In this document: positions 1-8,731 of the stretch, piece by piece
How the letters are laid out: every line of letters starts with the position of its first letter
Numbering within the stretch: the first letter of the stretch is position 1
NCBI GenBank assembly: GCA_030614785.1
Contig: JAUWTJ010000029.1
Location: 1-45,535 of the forward strand
Direction: 5' to 3'
Source of the DNA: Alphaproteobacteria bacterium
GTDB lineage: Bacteria; Pseudomonadota; Alphaproteobacteria; M2410
Length of the DNA: 45,535 nucleotides
Notes under the pieces: model-generated
What the model was told of the DNA's origin: nothing
Seen by the model: only the letters and a program-made list of their open reading frames with translations
Database searches by the model: none
Program-made: the position numbers and the translations under genes

Positions 1-117
1 ATTGCAATCAAACCGACATGGAAAGTCAAATATGAAGCTGGATACCTCATTGGCATCTCGGACGCCGCATCCGACGGCAAATTCAAATGGATGATCGAGC
101 TCGAAACATATTTCTAG
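1..117 (+). CDS. C-terminal end of a probable outer-membrane beta-barrel protein (partial)
   Basis: An open frame enters from the left edge and stops with TAG at 115-117, leaving 38 codons. The peptide alternates polar and hydrophobic residues in two short stretches separated by a turn rich in Asp, Ala, Ser and Gly, and its last residue is Phe (ending ELETYF). A terminal aromatic residue after an amphipathic strand is the known recognition signal of outer-membrane beta-barrels for the BAM complex. The family cannot be named from so short a piece, and a non-barrel protein is possible. The start lies outside the window. Confidence 0.5.
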   Translation: MAIKPTWKVKYEAGYLIGISDAASDGKFKWMIELETYF

Positions 118-151
118 ACTCTTTTTCACCTTGATTGAATCATCTTACATG

Positions 152-360
152 TTGTCATCCCGGATGTTTTGCAGCACGTAGTGATGCTTCAACGCATTTT
201 CAGTGAAAATGCGTTCGGTCCTCTTGTTCGAGCGTCCGGGCGCAAAACCGGGCCCCACTTTTGCTGACGCACTTTGCGCTGGTCCGGGATCCAGGTCTAT
301 CGGGTGGATACCGGACCAGCGGAGCAGCATTTTATGCCGCGCCGCATCCGGCACGACAAT
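152..360. repeat. Palindromic intergenic repeat element
   Basis: The element has imperfect inverted ends: TTGTCATCCCGGATG near 152-166 against CATCCGGCACGACAA near 345-359. Inside it is a perfect 12-1-12 palindrome at 191-215 (arms AACGCATTTTCA and TGAAAATGCGTT around one G) and a GC-rich pairing between GGTCCGGGATCC (280-291) and GGATACCGGACC (306-317). Elements of this build with GTCATCC/GGATGAC-like ends are scattered in intergenic DNA of many alphaproteobacteria. An open frame on the minus strand through it is a by-product of the repeat. The rest of 118-632 holds only the hairpin at 422-475; I see no supported gene there. Confidence 0.75.
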
Positions 361-421
361 TCGAATTATCTTGGATTGAGTAAATCAACCTGGAAAACAG
401 TCTAGACAACCTGGTAATTCA

Positions 422-475
422 TATCCACCGTCTACATTCGGCCACCATATACATTTGCTATGTATACGGTGGATA
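422..475. other. Overlapping inverted repeats able to form two alternative hairpins
   Basis: The arm at 460-475 (ATGTATACGGTGGATA) pairs with 422-437 at 15 of 16 positions. The inner arm ATACAT at 448-453 pairs with ATGTAT at 460-465 across a five-base loop, and the flanking bases extend that pairing. The two left arms are near-direct repeats (CCACCGTCTACAT and CCACCATATACAT), so they compete for the same partner. This could be a decaying mobile-element end, a protein-binding site or a structured RNA. No gene is close enough to fix a role. Confidence 0.4.
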
Positions 476-632
476 AGAAAATAGACTCTGTCTGCGACAA
501 TGACCTGAGCCCGCTGGGTATAGCATCAGGTCGACCTGACATGACGCGATCCAGATCGCCATGTCCTCTCTGCCATGAATAACGGACGCGGTGACGGCCC
601 GGCAGATAGCCTGTTCATAGCCAAAAGCGGAG

Positions 633-944
633 CTATGTTTTCCCGGCGGCAGGTGTTGAGTAAACAAGTGAGTATACGTAGGACTTCAGACCTTTCTTGC
701 TCACCCAGTCACCTTCAGGAGGGTGGTCGGTTTGATCTTGCGGCAAAACCGACCAAGGTCGTCCGGTTATTTCGCTCGTGATCGGATCAGTGACCACCCA
801 ACCAAGCCCATCGATTTGCACCATCCATAGGTCAGCGTCGCGGCGCTTGTATCCGCAACTCCCATCACCGCGCTGCATTCGATCAAACTGATAGACGAGG
901 TCGTCACTCTGTCGTCGGAGTTCAAAATAGCCGTACATGTCCAT
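633..944 (-). CDS. Hypothetical protein of about 104 residues
   Basis: Unrecognised protein. It is hydrophilic, with many aromatic and charged residues and a region of the form W-x-V-T-D-P followed by GRPW, typical of a small folded domain rather than random translation. The start is chosen at the ATG at 944-942 (MDMYGYFEL); a TTG nine codons upstream is also open, and neither has a strong ribosome-binding site. There is no signal peptide or membrane segment. Neighbours give no functional clue: the gene sits between the repeat-rich gap and a small membrane-protein gene on the same strand. An opposite-strand frame at 575-781 overlaps it but looks less protein-like. Confidence 0.55.
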   Translation of the reverse strand: MDMYGYFELRRQSDDLVYQFDRMQRGDGSCGYKRRDADLWMVQIDGLGWVVTDPITSEITGRPWSVLPQDQTDHPPEGDWVSKKGLKSYVYSLVYSTPAAGKT

Positions 945-1040
945 AACGATTCTGATCTTAGTAGTGAGCAAGGATTATTGCAAACGGCCGCTCCGGGGCA
1001 CTGGCGGAAATTGCAGTTCAGGCCGAATTGAGTCCGCGAC

Positions 1041-1478
1041 TCACTTCTTTGCTGAAAGCCGTGCAAAGATGAAGCCGCTCAGAGCGCCGACAGCACCGAT
1101 GGCGATGAGACCGCCCATGGTCCGGGCCCCGGCGATCGGGGTGATACCGCCGAACATTTGACCCATGGCCGCCATTTCAACTGTCAGCGCAACCAGGCCT
1201 GCAAGGGTGTAACCGAAGGTGCGTCGATTCCAGAGAAAGCGGATGATAAGCCATGCAATGATAAAGGCGATGGCCAGACCGATGGCATTGATCGGCCCTG
1301 CCGCCGGGGCAAGGCCAATAAAGTCCCCGATATAGGTGGAAACCTGGTCACCGGCTGATGCGGGATATCCCATGTCCTTGAGGTTCGCGAGCACTGTGAA
1401 GGTGGAGACGGCGCTGAGCCCGATGGTCGCAACCAGAACAGCAACAACATAGGCGACGACTGCGCGCAGAATTTTCAT
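1041..1478 (-). CDS. Small conserved-type integral membrane protein
   Basis: The 145-residue product is almost entirely hydrophobic, with four apparent membrane spans: roughly residues 5-27, 61-82, 88-110 and 119-140. The basic motif RFLWNRR sits between spans two and three and the protein ends in a short ARLSAKK tail, so an inner-membrane location is expected. I see no catalytic motif and cannot assign a function. The ATG start is supported by a strong purine-rich site (GGGGGAA) about six bases upstream. The gene is divergent from the PQQ-type sugar dehydrogenase, with about 90 bases between the two starts. Confidence 0.75.
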   Translation of the reverse strand: MKILRAVVAYVVAVLVATIGLSAVSTFTVLANLKDMGYPASAGDQVSTYIGDFIGLAPAAGPINAIGLAIAFIIAWLIIRFLWNRRTFGYTLAGLVALTVEMAAMGQMFGGITPIAGARTMGGLIAIGAVGALSGFIFARLSAKK

Positions 1479-1569
1479 GGAATTTCCCCCTGTTCATTCG
1501 TGTTGAAGTCAGCCTATCATGCGGCATGACGCCGGGCCTACAGAAATTGGCCCCTATCCGGGGAGAAAC

Positions 1570-2679
1570 ATGACAAATAGATCTTCGATTTGCAAATCAG
1601 GTATTGCTGCCGCGGTGCTGGCGGTCTCCATATCCTTCGGGATGGCCGAAGCTGCGGAGCCCAAATTGACAACTGTGGCCGAAGGGCTCGACTTCCCGTG
1701 GAGCCTTGCGTTCCTGCCGGATGGCGCCATGCTGGTGACCGAGCGCTCCGGCCAATTGCGCCGCATTGAAGACGGTGTGGTGTCGGAGCCAATCCCGGGC
1801 GTGCCCCAGGTTTACGTTGAGAGCCAGGGCGGCCTCTTTGATGTCGTGCTGCATCCGGACTATGCAAACAATAATATGATCTACCTGACCTATGCAGGCG
1901 GGACGCCGGAGGCCAACGCGACCCATGTAGCGCGCGCCCGCTATGACGGCACGTCGCTGCAGGACCTTGAAGTGATTTTCAGCGTCGACAGAAAAAAAGA
2001 CACGCCGGTGCATTACGGCGGACGGCTGGCCTTTCTTGCCGACGGGACGTTTGTTGTCACCACCGGCGATGGCTTTGACTATCGCGAGCAGGCGCAAAAC
2101 TTCGGCAATCATCTTGGCAGCACCATCCGGCTGAATGACGATGGCAGCGTTCCTGCAGACAACCCGTATGTCGGTGATGAGAATGCCAATGATGAGATCT
2201 GGACCAACGGTCACCGCAATCCGCAAGGATTGGTCCTCGATCCGATGACAGATAAACTTTATCTCCATGAACACGGACCGAAGGGTGGCGACGAACTCAA
2301 CCTGATTGAGCCGGGCAAGAACTATGGCTGGCCGGTCATCACCTACGGTCGCGACTATTCCGGTGCTGCAATTACGCCGTGGACGGAAAGGTCTGGTCTG
2401 GAGCAGCCCATGACCTACTGGGTCCCCTCGGTCGCGCCCTCGGGCCTTGCGATCTACTACGGCGACAAGTTCCCTGAGTGGCAGGGCGATCTTTTCATCG
2501 GCACGCTGGTCGAACATTCCTTGCGCCGCGTAGACCTCGAGGATGGCAAGGTCGTCGGGCAGGAAATCCTGCTCAGCGATCTTGATGAGCGCATCCGGGA
2601 CGTGCGACTGGGGCCAGATGGATCACTTTACATTCTCACGGACAGCGATGAGGGCAGGGTGATCCGGCTCGATCCCTGA
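1570..2679 (+). CDS. Periplasmic PQQ-dependent sugar (aldose) dehydrogenase, GSDH/YliI family
   Basis: A 369-residue secreted protein with an N-terminal signal peptide of about 28 residues ending near MAEAAEP. The body matches the soluble glucose/aldose dehydrogenase propeller family: early FPWSLAFLPDG, then QGGLFDVVLHP, then HYGGRLAF, GHRNPQGLVLDP and HGPKGGDELN, segments that line the PQQ/calcium site in this family. It would oxidise an aldose sugar to its lactone in the periplasm and pass electrons on. The ATG at 1570 is preferred over an upstream one at 1519 because GGGGAG lies just before it and the signal peptide begins there. The sugar substrate cannot be told from sequence. It converges with the rhodanese gene, with 26 bases between stops. 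Confidence 0.88.
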   Translation: MTNRSSICKSGIAAAVLAVSISFGMAEAAEPKLTTVAEGLDFPWSLAFLPDGAMLVTERSGQLRRIEDGVVSEPIPGVPQVYVESQGGLFDVVLHPDYANNNMIYLTYAGGTPEANATHVARARYDGTSLQDLEVIFSVDRKKDTPVHYGGRLAFLADGTFVVTTGDGFDYREQAQNFGNHLGSTIRLNDDGSVPADNPYVGDENANDEIWTNGHRNPQGLVLDPMTDKLYLHEHGPKGGDELNLIEPGKNYGWPVITYGRDYSGAAITPWTERSGLEQPMTYWVPSVAPSGLAIYYGDKFPEWQGDLFIGTLVEHSLRRVDLEDGKVVGQEILLSDLDERIRDVRLGPDGSLYILTDSDEGRVIRLDP

Positions 2680-2705
2680 TTGAGGCGCAGTCAAAGGCCT
2701 TGTTC

Positions 2706-3107
2706 TCAGGGTTTCACTTTCATGATCGCCTCGTAACCGCCGGCGTTGTGAACGTTGGTAAAGCCGTGCTCCACAAGAAGGCCTTCGGCGATACCGGAGC
2801 GGTTTCCACTTCGGCAATAAACGACAATCGACTGGTTCTTGTTGGCGCCATATTCGGACAGACGGGCGACCGTCTCGGTGTGGGGAATGTTGACGGCGTT
2901 CTCCAGATGGCCTGATGCAAATTCTTCAGGCGTGCGCACATCGACCAGCAATGCGCCCTGCGCAATGAGCTCCCAGCCGCGCGCCTCGCGGCTTGTCTCG
3001 TTGGCCCGTGTCTGTGACATCACGAAGAACCCGGCCACCAGCACAGCCGCAACAATCATCAGAACCCATCCGGACATTTTTACTTTTCCCGCTGTTAATA
3101 GTGTCAT
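2706..3107 (-). CDS. Membrane-anchored rhodanese-domain protein
   Basis: A 133-residue protein with one N-terminal membrane segment (about residues 12-30) followed by a single rhodanese fold. Landmarks are LLVDVRTPEEFASGH, then NIPH, then the active-site loop CRSGNRSG with the persulfide-forming Cys near residue 98, and a C-terminal HNAGGY. Single-domain rhodaneses move sulfane sulfur to thiol acceptors; the membrane anchor suggests the domain faces the periplasm or the membrane surface. The start is supported by AGAGGCG just upstream; an alternative ATG ten codons in lacks a comparable site. The aldo/keto reductase gene lies upstream on the same strand, 26 bases away, so the two may be cotranscribed. 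Confidence 0.85.
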   Translation of the reverse strand: MTLLTAGKVKMSGWVLMIVAAVLVAGFFVMSQTRANETSREARGWELIAQGALLVDVRTPEEFASGHLENAVNIPHTETVARLSEYGANKNQSIVVYCRSGNRSGIAEGLLVEHGFTNVHNAGGYEAIMKVKP

Positions 3108-3133
3108 GTTCGCCTCTTTTGTATTGTGTTAGC

Positions 3134-4114
3134 CTATCGATGACCAATAAGGCCTTGTGTCTCATAAGGCGCTTCCAGTTCTGCAATATCTTCTGCAGAC
3201 AGTTTGACCTCGAGCGAGGCAATGGCGTCTTCGAGATGCCCGGGCTTGGAGGCCCCGACAATTGGTGCCGTCACAGCTTCTTTTGAATGCAGCCAGGCCA
3301 GCGCGACCTGTGCTCGCGAGGTTCCGATCCGCTCGGCAACGGCGGCAACGGCGTCGCGCACGTTGGCATCCGCCGCACGCAATCCAAGGCTGAAAAAGTT
3401 ATTGACCTCTTCGTCCTTGCTGCGGGTGGTTTCTCCTTGCCCGCCCGGTGCCCGAACGAGAAACCCGCGTGCCATGGGGCTCCACGGGATCACACCGATG
3501 CCCTCGTCCTGGCACAGCGGCAACATCTCGCGCTCTTCCTCGCGGTACATCAGGTTATAGAAATTTTGCATCGAAACAAACTTCGCCCAACCATTGAGCT
3601 GCGACGTATAAAGCGCCTTTGAGAATTGCCAGGCATACATCGAGGAGGCGCCGATATAGCGAACCTTGCCGGCCTTGACCACATCGTTGAGGGCTTCCAT
3701 GGTTTCCTCAATCGGTGTGCCATGATGCCAGCGGTGGATCTGATACAGGTCAATGTAATCGGTCCCGAGCCGTTTAAGCGAGGCGTCAACCGCGTCCATT
3801 ATATGTTTGCGTGACAGGCCGTGCTGGTTGGGCTTGTCGCCCATGGGCATGAAGACCTTGGTGGCAATCACGACCTCGTCGCGCCGGGCAAAGTCGTTGA
3901 GAGCCTTGCCGACAACGATTTCCGAAACACCGGCGGAATAGGCATTGGCCGTATCAAAAAAGTTTATCCCCATCTCCAGCGCCTGCTGAATGAACGGGCG
4001 GCTCTCCTCTTCGTTTAGCACCCAGTCGCGCCATTTCGGCGAGCCATAGGTCATCGTCCCGAGGCAGATCGGCGATACACGCAGCCCTGTCTTGCCCAAT
4101 CTCACATAGTCCAT
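3134..4114 (-). CDS. Aldo/keto reductase
   Basis: A 326-residue NADPH-dependent oxidoreductase of the (beta/alpha)8 aldo/keto reductase superfamily. The tetrad residues are visible: Asp and Tyr in FFDTANAYSAG, Lys in VIATKVF and His in YQIHRWH. The C-terminal half carries the cofactor region (PIVGASKPGHLEDA). It reads like the subgroup containing YajO/TAS-type enzymes; the substrate is unknown. The ATG at 4114 is chosen because the open upstream stretch does not resemble protein and MDYVRLGKTGLRVSP is the family's usual beginning. It is divergent from the nitronate monooxygenase gene across 191 bases that contain a palindrome at 4161-4173. Confidence 0.9.
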   Translation of the reverse strand: MDYVRLGKTGLRVSPICLGTMTYGSPKWRDWVLNEEESRPFIQQALEMGINFFDTANAYSAGVSEIVVGKALNDFARRDEVVIATKVFMPMGDKPNQHGLSRKHIMDAVDASLKRLGTDYIDLYQIHRWHHGTPIEETMEALNDVVKAGKVRYIGASSMYAWQFSKALYTSQLNGWAKFVSMQNFYNLMYREEEREMLPLCQDEGIGVIPWSPMARGFLVRAPGGQGETTRSKDEEVNNFFSLGLRAADANVRDAVAAVAERIGTSRAQVALAWLHSKEAVTAPIVGASKPGHLEDAIASLEVKLSAEDIAELEAPYETQGLIGHR

Positions 4115-4160
4115 GGCATGCTCCGCTGAAAACTTGATAAATATGGAATCTCCGAGTGTG

Positions 4161-4173
4161 AGTGTGACACACT
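4161..4173. promoter_or_regulatory. Perfect palindrome, candidate operator between divergent genes
   Basis: AGTGTG-A-CACACT is a perfect 13-base palindrome, preceded at once by another AGTGTG half-site (4155-4160). It lies 46 bases upstream of the aldo/keto reductase start and about 130 upstream of the nitronate monooxygenase start. Its position suits a repressor acting on one or both genes. No regulator gene is adjacent, so the binding protein is unknown. Confidence 0.4.
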
Positions 4174-4287
4174 TTCGCCGGATCAACAATTTGCTCAGTG
4201 ACTTTGCTCCATGACAAGGGGTTGTGCCTCTCTGGTCATTCCAATACAAATTGCATAACAATAATGGCAGTCTGAATGCCGATATGA

Positions 4288-5280
<993 letters not shown>

Positions 5281-5300
5281 GAAAGGTTCTATGTGGTTTT

Positions 5301-5329
5301 GAAAGGGTGGTCCCAGGGATCGCCCTTTC
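5301..5329 (+). terminator. Possible terminator hairpin after the nitronate monooxygenase gene
   Basis: GAAAGGG (5301-5307) pairs perfectly with CCCTTTC (5323-5329), and inner bases may pair further. It starts 21 bases after the stop. No T-tract follows, so termination would be weak or the hairpin may serve another purpose. Confidence 0.4.
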
Positions 5330-5332
5330 CTA

Positions 5333-5346
5333 TTGACCAGCGTCAA
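5333..5346. promoter_or_regulatory. FNR/NnrR-type binding site upstream of nnrS
   Basis: TTGACCAGCGTCAA is a perfect TTGAC-N4-GTCAA palindrome with the spacing of the CRP/FNR family (TTGAT-N4-ATCAA for FNR, TTG-N8-CAA for NnrR/DNR regulators). It lies 65 bases upstream of the nnrS start codon. nnrS genes are known targets of NO- or oxygen-sensing members of this family, so activation under low oxygen or nitric oxide is the likely meaning. Confidence 0.7.
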
Positions 5347-5411
5347 GGCGTTAATGCTTCCGGTTTGCAATCTACCTGAACGGACACTGTGGATTGGGGT
5401 CAGGATACGCG

Positions 5412-6554
5412 ATGCAGGTATTGGACGATTTCTTTCAGAAGGGCTTTCGGCCTTTCTTTTTGGGCGCAGGCCTTTGGGCCGCGCTGGGTATGGCCCTTTG
5501 GACGCTGACGTTTCGAGGCGATGTGAATCTCGATTTTCAGTGGTCGCCAAGAGACTGGCATATCCACGAGATGTTGTTTGGATACGTCAGCGCGGTTATT
5601 GCCGGATTTCTTCTTACCGCTGTTCCGAACTGGACGGGGATCGCCGCGCCGAAGGGCTGGCGATTGGCCGGGCTCTTCGGGCTCTGGCTTGCCGGGCGGG
5701 TGGCGTTGCTCCTTGCCACCCATTTGCCGCCGCTGCTGGTGGCGGTGATCGACGTTTCGTTTCTCGTTGTTCTCGAAGTCTGGCTCGTCAGAACACTCCT
5801 GAAGAGCGGTAACAGACGAAATCTTGTCGTTGCCGGCCTCATCGGCCTGCTGATTCTATCCAACGCAGTGATGCATTGGAACGTCGGAGAGGCATTTGGC
5901 GTGCGCGGAGGGTTGCTCGCAGTTATAATGCTCATGAGTCTGATCGGTGGACGGGTCATTCCTGCCTTCACACGAAACTGGCTGGCCGGACAGGGCTCGG
6001 CGGTGGTGGTTCCCGAATTTGGCAGCATCGACAAGCTGGCCCTCATGACCTCGGCCTTTGCCCTCATCCTCTTCGCAGCCGGAGTTGAAGGCATCCTCAC
6101 GGCCGCCGTATTTGCGCTCGCGTCAATCGCCGGTGCCGCGAGGCTGGCGCGATGGCAGGGCAGGGCAGCGGGCAAGGAGCCGCTCGTCTGGATCATGCAT
6201 CTGGGCTACCTGTGGCTTCCCGTCGGCTATGCCTTGCTGGCGATTTCTCAAGTCTCTTCAATGGTGTCGGTAACCACAGCGCTGCACGCGCTGACCTCGG
6301 GCGCGGTCGGCACCATTACCCTTGCCATCATGACACGGGCGTCGCTCGGACATAGCGGAAGACCGCTTCAGGCAAGTCCTGCAACGCTTTACATATATGG
6401 ACTGGTGACGTTCGCGGCGTTGTTGCGTGTGACATCGGGCGCCTTTGCAGATCCGACCCTTTTCCACAGCCTTGCAGGCCTTGCGTGGGCGGCCGCTTTC
6501 CTGACCTTCGCACTGGTCTACGGCCGGATGTTCGCGCGACCTCAAACAGGCTGA
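5412..6554 (+). CDS. nnrS: NnrS family haem-copper membrane protein
   Basis: A 380-residue polytopic membrane protein with about 12 hydrophobic segments. It matches NnrS from the start (FFQKGFRPFFLGAG), through the HEMLFGYVSAVIAGFLLTAVPNW region with its conserved His, to GGRVIPAFTRNWL, HLGYLWLPVGYALL and HALTSGAVGTITLAIMTRASLGHSGR. NnrS proteins bind haem and copper and relieve nitric-oxide stress in denitrifiers and other bacteria; the exact reaction is not established. The ATG at 5412 is used because AGGA sits seven bases before it; a TTG 18 bases upstream is less convincing. The FNR/NnrR-type site upstream supports regulation by NO or low oxygen. No denitrification genes are in the window. 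Confidence 0.92.
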   Translation: MQVLDDFFQKGFRPFFLGAGLWAALGMALWTLTFRGDVNLDFQWSPRDWHIHEMLFGYVSAVIAGFLLTAVPNWTGIAAPKGWRLAGLFGLWLAGRVALLLATHLPPLLVAVIDVSFLVVLEVWLVRTLLKSGNRRNLVVAGLIGLLILSNAVMHWNVGEAFGVRGGLLAVIMLMSLIGGRVIPAFTRNWLAGQGSAVVVPEFGSIDKLALMTSAFALILFAAGVEGILTAAVFALASIAGAARLARWQGRAAGKEPLVWIMHLGYLWLPVGYALLAISQVSSMVSVTTALHALTSGAVGTITLAIMTRASLGHSGRPLQASPATLYIYGLVTFAALLRVTSGAFADPTLFHSLAGLAWAAAFLTFALVYGRMFARPQTG

Positions 6555-6639
6555 GTCCACTGAGGAAAGGGAGGAACAGTGCAGAAAAGGGGGCACACTT
6601 GTAATTGGAAGTTATATGCAGTTGAAAGTGGTATGTTGA

Positions 6640-6667
6640 TGCCCGGCATTTTATTTCTATGCCGGCA
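6640..6667 (+). other. Hairpin downstream of nnrS
   Basis: TGCCCGGCAT (6640-6649) pairs with ATGCCGGCA (6659-6667), with one bulged base and a nine-base T-rich loop. It lies in the gap between nnrS and the next membrane-protein gene. No T-run follows on either strand, so a role as terminator is uncertain; mRNA stabilisation or attenuation is equally possible. Confidence 0.35.
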
Positions 6668-6761
6668 ATGATGAATATGGCAGAAGGCAATATTGTATAA
6701 CCTTCGTTCGTGCGGATGACAGGCGAGAAAACCTGGCGTACAGCGCCTTGGGGAAAGCTGT

Positions 6762-7136
6762 ATGACACTCCTGGAACACTTGCAGCAAGAGCCGATCTGG
6801 CTGCAGATCTGGATCAACTGGCTGGTGCTCGTCAATCTTGGAGGGATCGTTTTTGTGTGGAGCAGGGTTGAACCGCGCTGGGTGGTCATTGCCTTTTTGT
6901 GTAGCGCCACATTCATGAATTACCTCTTTGGCATTCACGGCTATCAAAGGATCCTCGGTTCAGCCCACATCATTTTCTGGACACCTTTGCTCGTGTACCT
7001 GGTCTTGAGGCGCAATGAAATCGGTCGATATGGTGTTTCGGCCCTTTATCTTGGTGTTGTCTTTGCAACCGACCTCATTTCCCTCATGATCGACTTTGCC
7101 GATGTTGGTCGGTTCTTTATCAATGGTCCTCAATAG
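6762..7136 (+). CDS. Unknown small integral membrane protein
   Basis: A 124-residue protein with about four hydrophobic segments: near residues 18-34, 40-56, 68-84 and 92-110. Short polar links such as VWSRVEPRW and VLRRNEIGRYG lie between them. It begins with a hydrophilic MTLLEHLQQEP and ends with FINGPQ. No family is recognised. The ATG is supported by GGGGAAAG about five bases upstream. It follows nnrS on the same strand, 207 bases away and beyond a hairpin, so it may have its own promoter. Confidence 0.7.
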   Translation: MTLLEHLQQEPIWLQIWINWLVLVNLGGIVFVWSRVEPRWVVIAFLCSATFMNYLFGIHGYQRILGSAHIIFWTPLLVYLVLRRNEIGRYGVSALYLGVVFATDLISLMIDFADVGRFFINGPQ

Positions 7137-7180
7137 GCGTTTCCCGATTATCTGACATATTGGCGGGTTGTTGTTCAATC

Positions 7181-7195
7181 GACACGATAAGTGTC
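7181..7195. promoter_or_regulatory. Inverted repeat upstream of the glycosyltransferase cluster
   Basis: GACAC-GATAA-GTGTC is a perfect five-base dyad around a five-base spacer, 202 bases before the glycosyltransferase start in a 260-base gap that otherwise shows no gene. It could be an operator for the cluster or the foot of a small hairpin ending the preceding transcript. Evidence is limited to symmetry and position. Confidence 0.3.
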
Positions 7196-7396
7196 AATAT
7201 CCCCATCCTAACCGGTAATTTCTGCGGCCCCGGTTGCGTATAGTGGCCAAAACGGGTAAGTCTTCCTGAACAAAACGTCATTTTGGTGGGAACCTGAAGA
7301 CGGCGCGCGTGAGCACGATGAACGTAAAAAAATCAAAGGGTTAAAAGCCCGGCTCCAGGCGTCTAATCTGAAAGAAGAGAAAAAGGACCGTTCCGT

Positions 7397-8731
7397 ATGG
7401 CAACGCCGGGCTACGCTCATTTTCGCGGTGAAAGCGAAACATCAACAAACGCCCCGCGCCGAACGCCTCCGCTGCCAGATGCACCCTTGCGCATCATGCT
7501 GCCCTCGTATCGCTCGCATCCGTTTACCGGTGGTCAGGGGGTCTACATGCGGCATGTATCCAAGGCCCTTGTGGATATGGGGCACAAGGTCGATGTGGTG
7601 TCCGGTCCGCCCTATCCGGTGCTCGATCCGCGGGTCACGCTGATCAAATTGCCGTCGCTTGATCTTTATGCGCGCGAGATGACCCGCTTCGGGTTTCCTC
7701 TGCCGCCGTTGAAGGAGATGAAGACATTTGCCGACTACTATGAGTATTTCGCGCATTTCACGGGGAAATTCGGCGAACCCTACACGTTCGGGGAGCGGCT
7801 CTACCACTACATGAAAACCCGTTTGCATGAATACGATGTCATTCATGACAATCAGACCCTTTGTTGGGGATTGGTGAAATTGCAGAAGATGGGTATTCCC
7901 GTGGCCGGCACGATCCATCATCCGATAACGATGGACAGACGAATTGCAATTGATGCAGCAGATTCGCTCAAGCTCAATCTTTTGACGCGCCGGTGGTATC
8001 ATTTCCTCAGTATGCAGAAAAAAGTCTCACGTTTGCTCGACCCGATTATTGTTGTGTCGGAGAGTACAAAACGGGACGTCTCAAAGGATTTCAGGATCCC
8101 GCCCGAACGCATGGAGCTGGTTTACCACGGCATCGATATTGAACAGTGGCGACCGAAGCCTGAAATCCAAAGAGCCGATAACAAGTTGATCGCAATCGCG
8201 TCCGCAGACGTACCGCTCAAGGGCCTGATCTACCTCATTGAGGCTTATGCGGTGCTTCTCAAGGAGCGCCCGGATCTGGAACTCACAGTCATTGGATCTT
8301 TGCGGGAGGGTCTGACGAAGAAACGCCTGATCAAGCTTGGCATTCTCGACAAAGTGAAATTTGTATCAGGCATTTCCGAAGAGGAAATCTCCGACCTCTA
8401 TGCCGGGTCAACAATAGCGGTCACACCGTCTGTTTATGAAGGCTTCGGTTATCCCGTCGGTGAGGCAATGTCGAGCGGCATGGCTGTGGTTTCAACAACA
8501 GGTGGATCACTTCCCGAAGTTGTCGGGGATGCCGGACTGCTTGTCCCGCCAAAGGATCCCGGTGCTCTGGCCAGCGCTATCGCGAAACTTCTGGATAATC
8601 CCGAACTTCGCGCCGAGCTCGGCGAAAAAGCCCGGGCGCGTATTGTCACACAGTTCAACTGGCCGCGCGCCGCGCGCCAGGTCACACAAATCTATCATCG
8701 GGCGATTGCCAATGCTCACAATGGATCTTAG
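7397..8731 (+). CDS. Glycosyltransferase family 4 (GT-B fold)
   Basis: A 444-residue cytoplasmic GT-B enzyme. After a Pro/Thr-rich leader of about 30 residues, the N-terminal domain carries FTGGQGVYMRHVSKALVDMGH, the acceptor-side Gly loop of GT4 enzymes. The C-terminal domain shows VYHGIDIEQWRP near residue 250, KGLIYLIEAYA, and the donor-sugar site TPSVYEGFGYPVGEAMSSG near 340-358 with the paired-Glu motif of retaining glycosyltransferases. The sugar and acceptor are unknown. AAGGA precedes the ATG by nine bases. Its end overlaps the following methyltransferase by 20 bases, and the third gene overlaps that one in turn, so the three proteins are probably made together and act in one pathway. 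Confidence 0.9.
   Translation: MATPGYAHFRGESETSTNAPRRTPPLPDAPLRIMLPSYRSHPFTGGQGVYMRHVSKALVDMGHKVDVVSGPPYPVLDPRVTLIKLPSLDLYAREMTRFGFPLPPLKEMKTFADYYEYFAHFTGKFGEPYTFGERLYHYMKTRLHEYDVIHDNQTLCWGLVKLQKMGIPVAGTIHHPITMDRRIAIDAADSLKLNLLTRRWYHFLSMQKKVSRLLDPIIVVSESTKRDVSKDFRIPPERMELVYHGIDIEQWRPKPEIQRADNKLIAIASADVPLKGLIYLIEAYAVLLKERPDLELTVIGSLREGLTKKRLIKLGILDKVKFVSGISEEEISDLYAGSTIAVTPSVYEGFGYPVGEAMSSGMAVVSTTGGSLPEVVGDAGLLVPPKDPGALASAIAKLLDNPELRAELGEKARARIVTQFNWPRAARQVTQIYHRAIANAHNGS

Noticed and set aside
145-354. Minus-strand 69-codon open frame
   Set aside because: It lies wholly inside the palindromic repeat at 152-360; such frames recur with the repeat and do not indicate a gene.
575-781. Plus-strand 68-codon open frame
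   Set aside because: It overlaps the more protein-like minus-strand frame at 633-944 and has no ribosome-binding site or recognisable motif.
1597-2517. Minus-strand 306-codon open frame
   Set aside because: It is a mirror of the PQQ-type dehydrogenase gene; G/C-rich coding DNA often leaves the antisense frame open, and the translation is rich in Arg, His and Ile without domain character.
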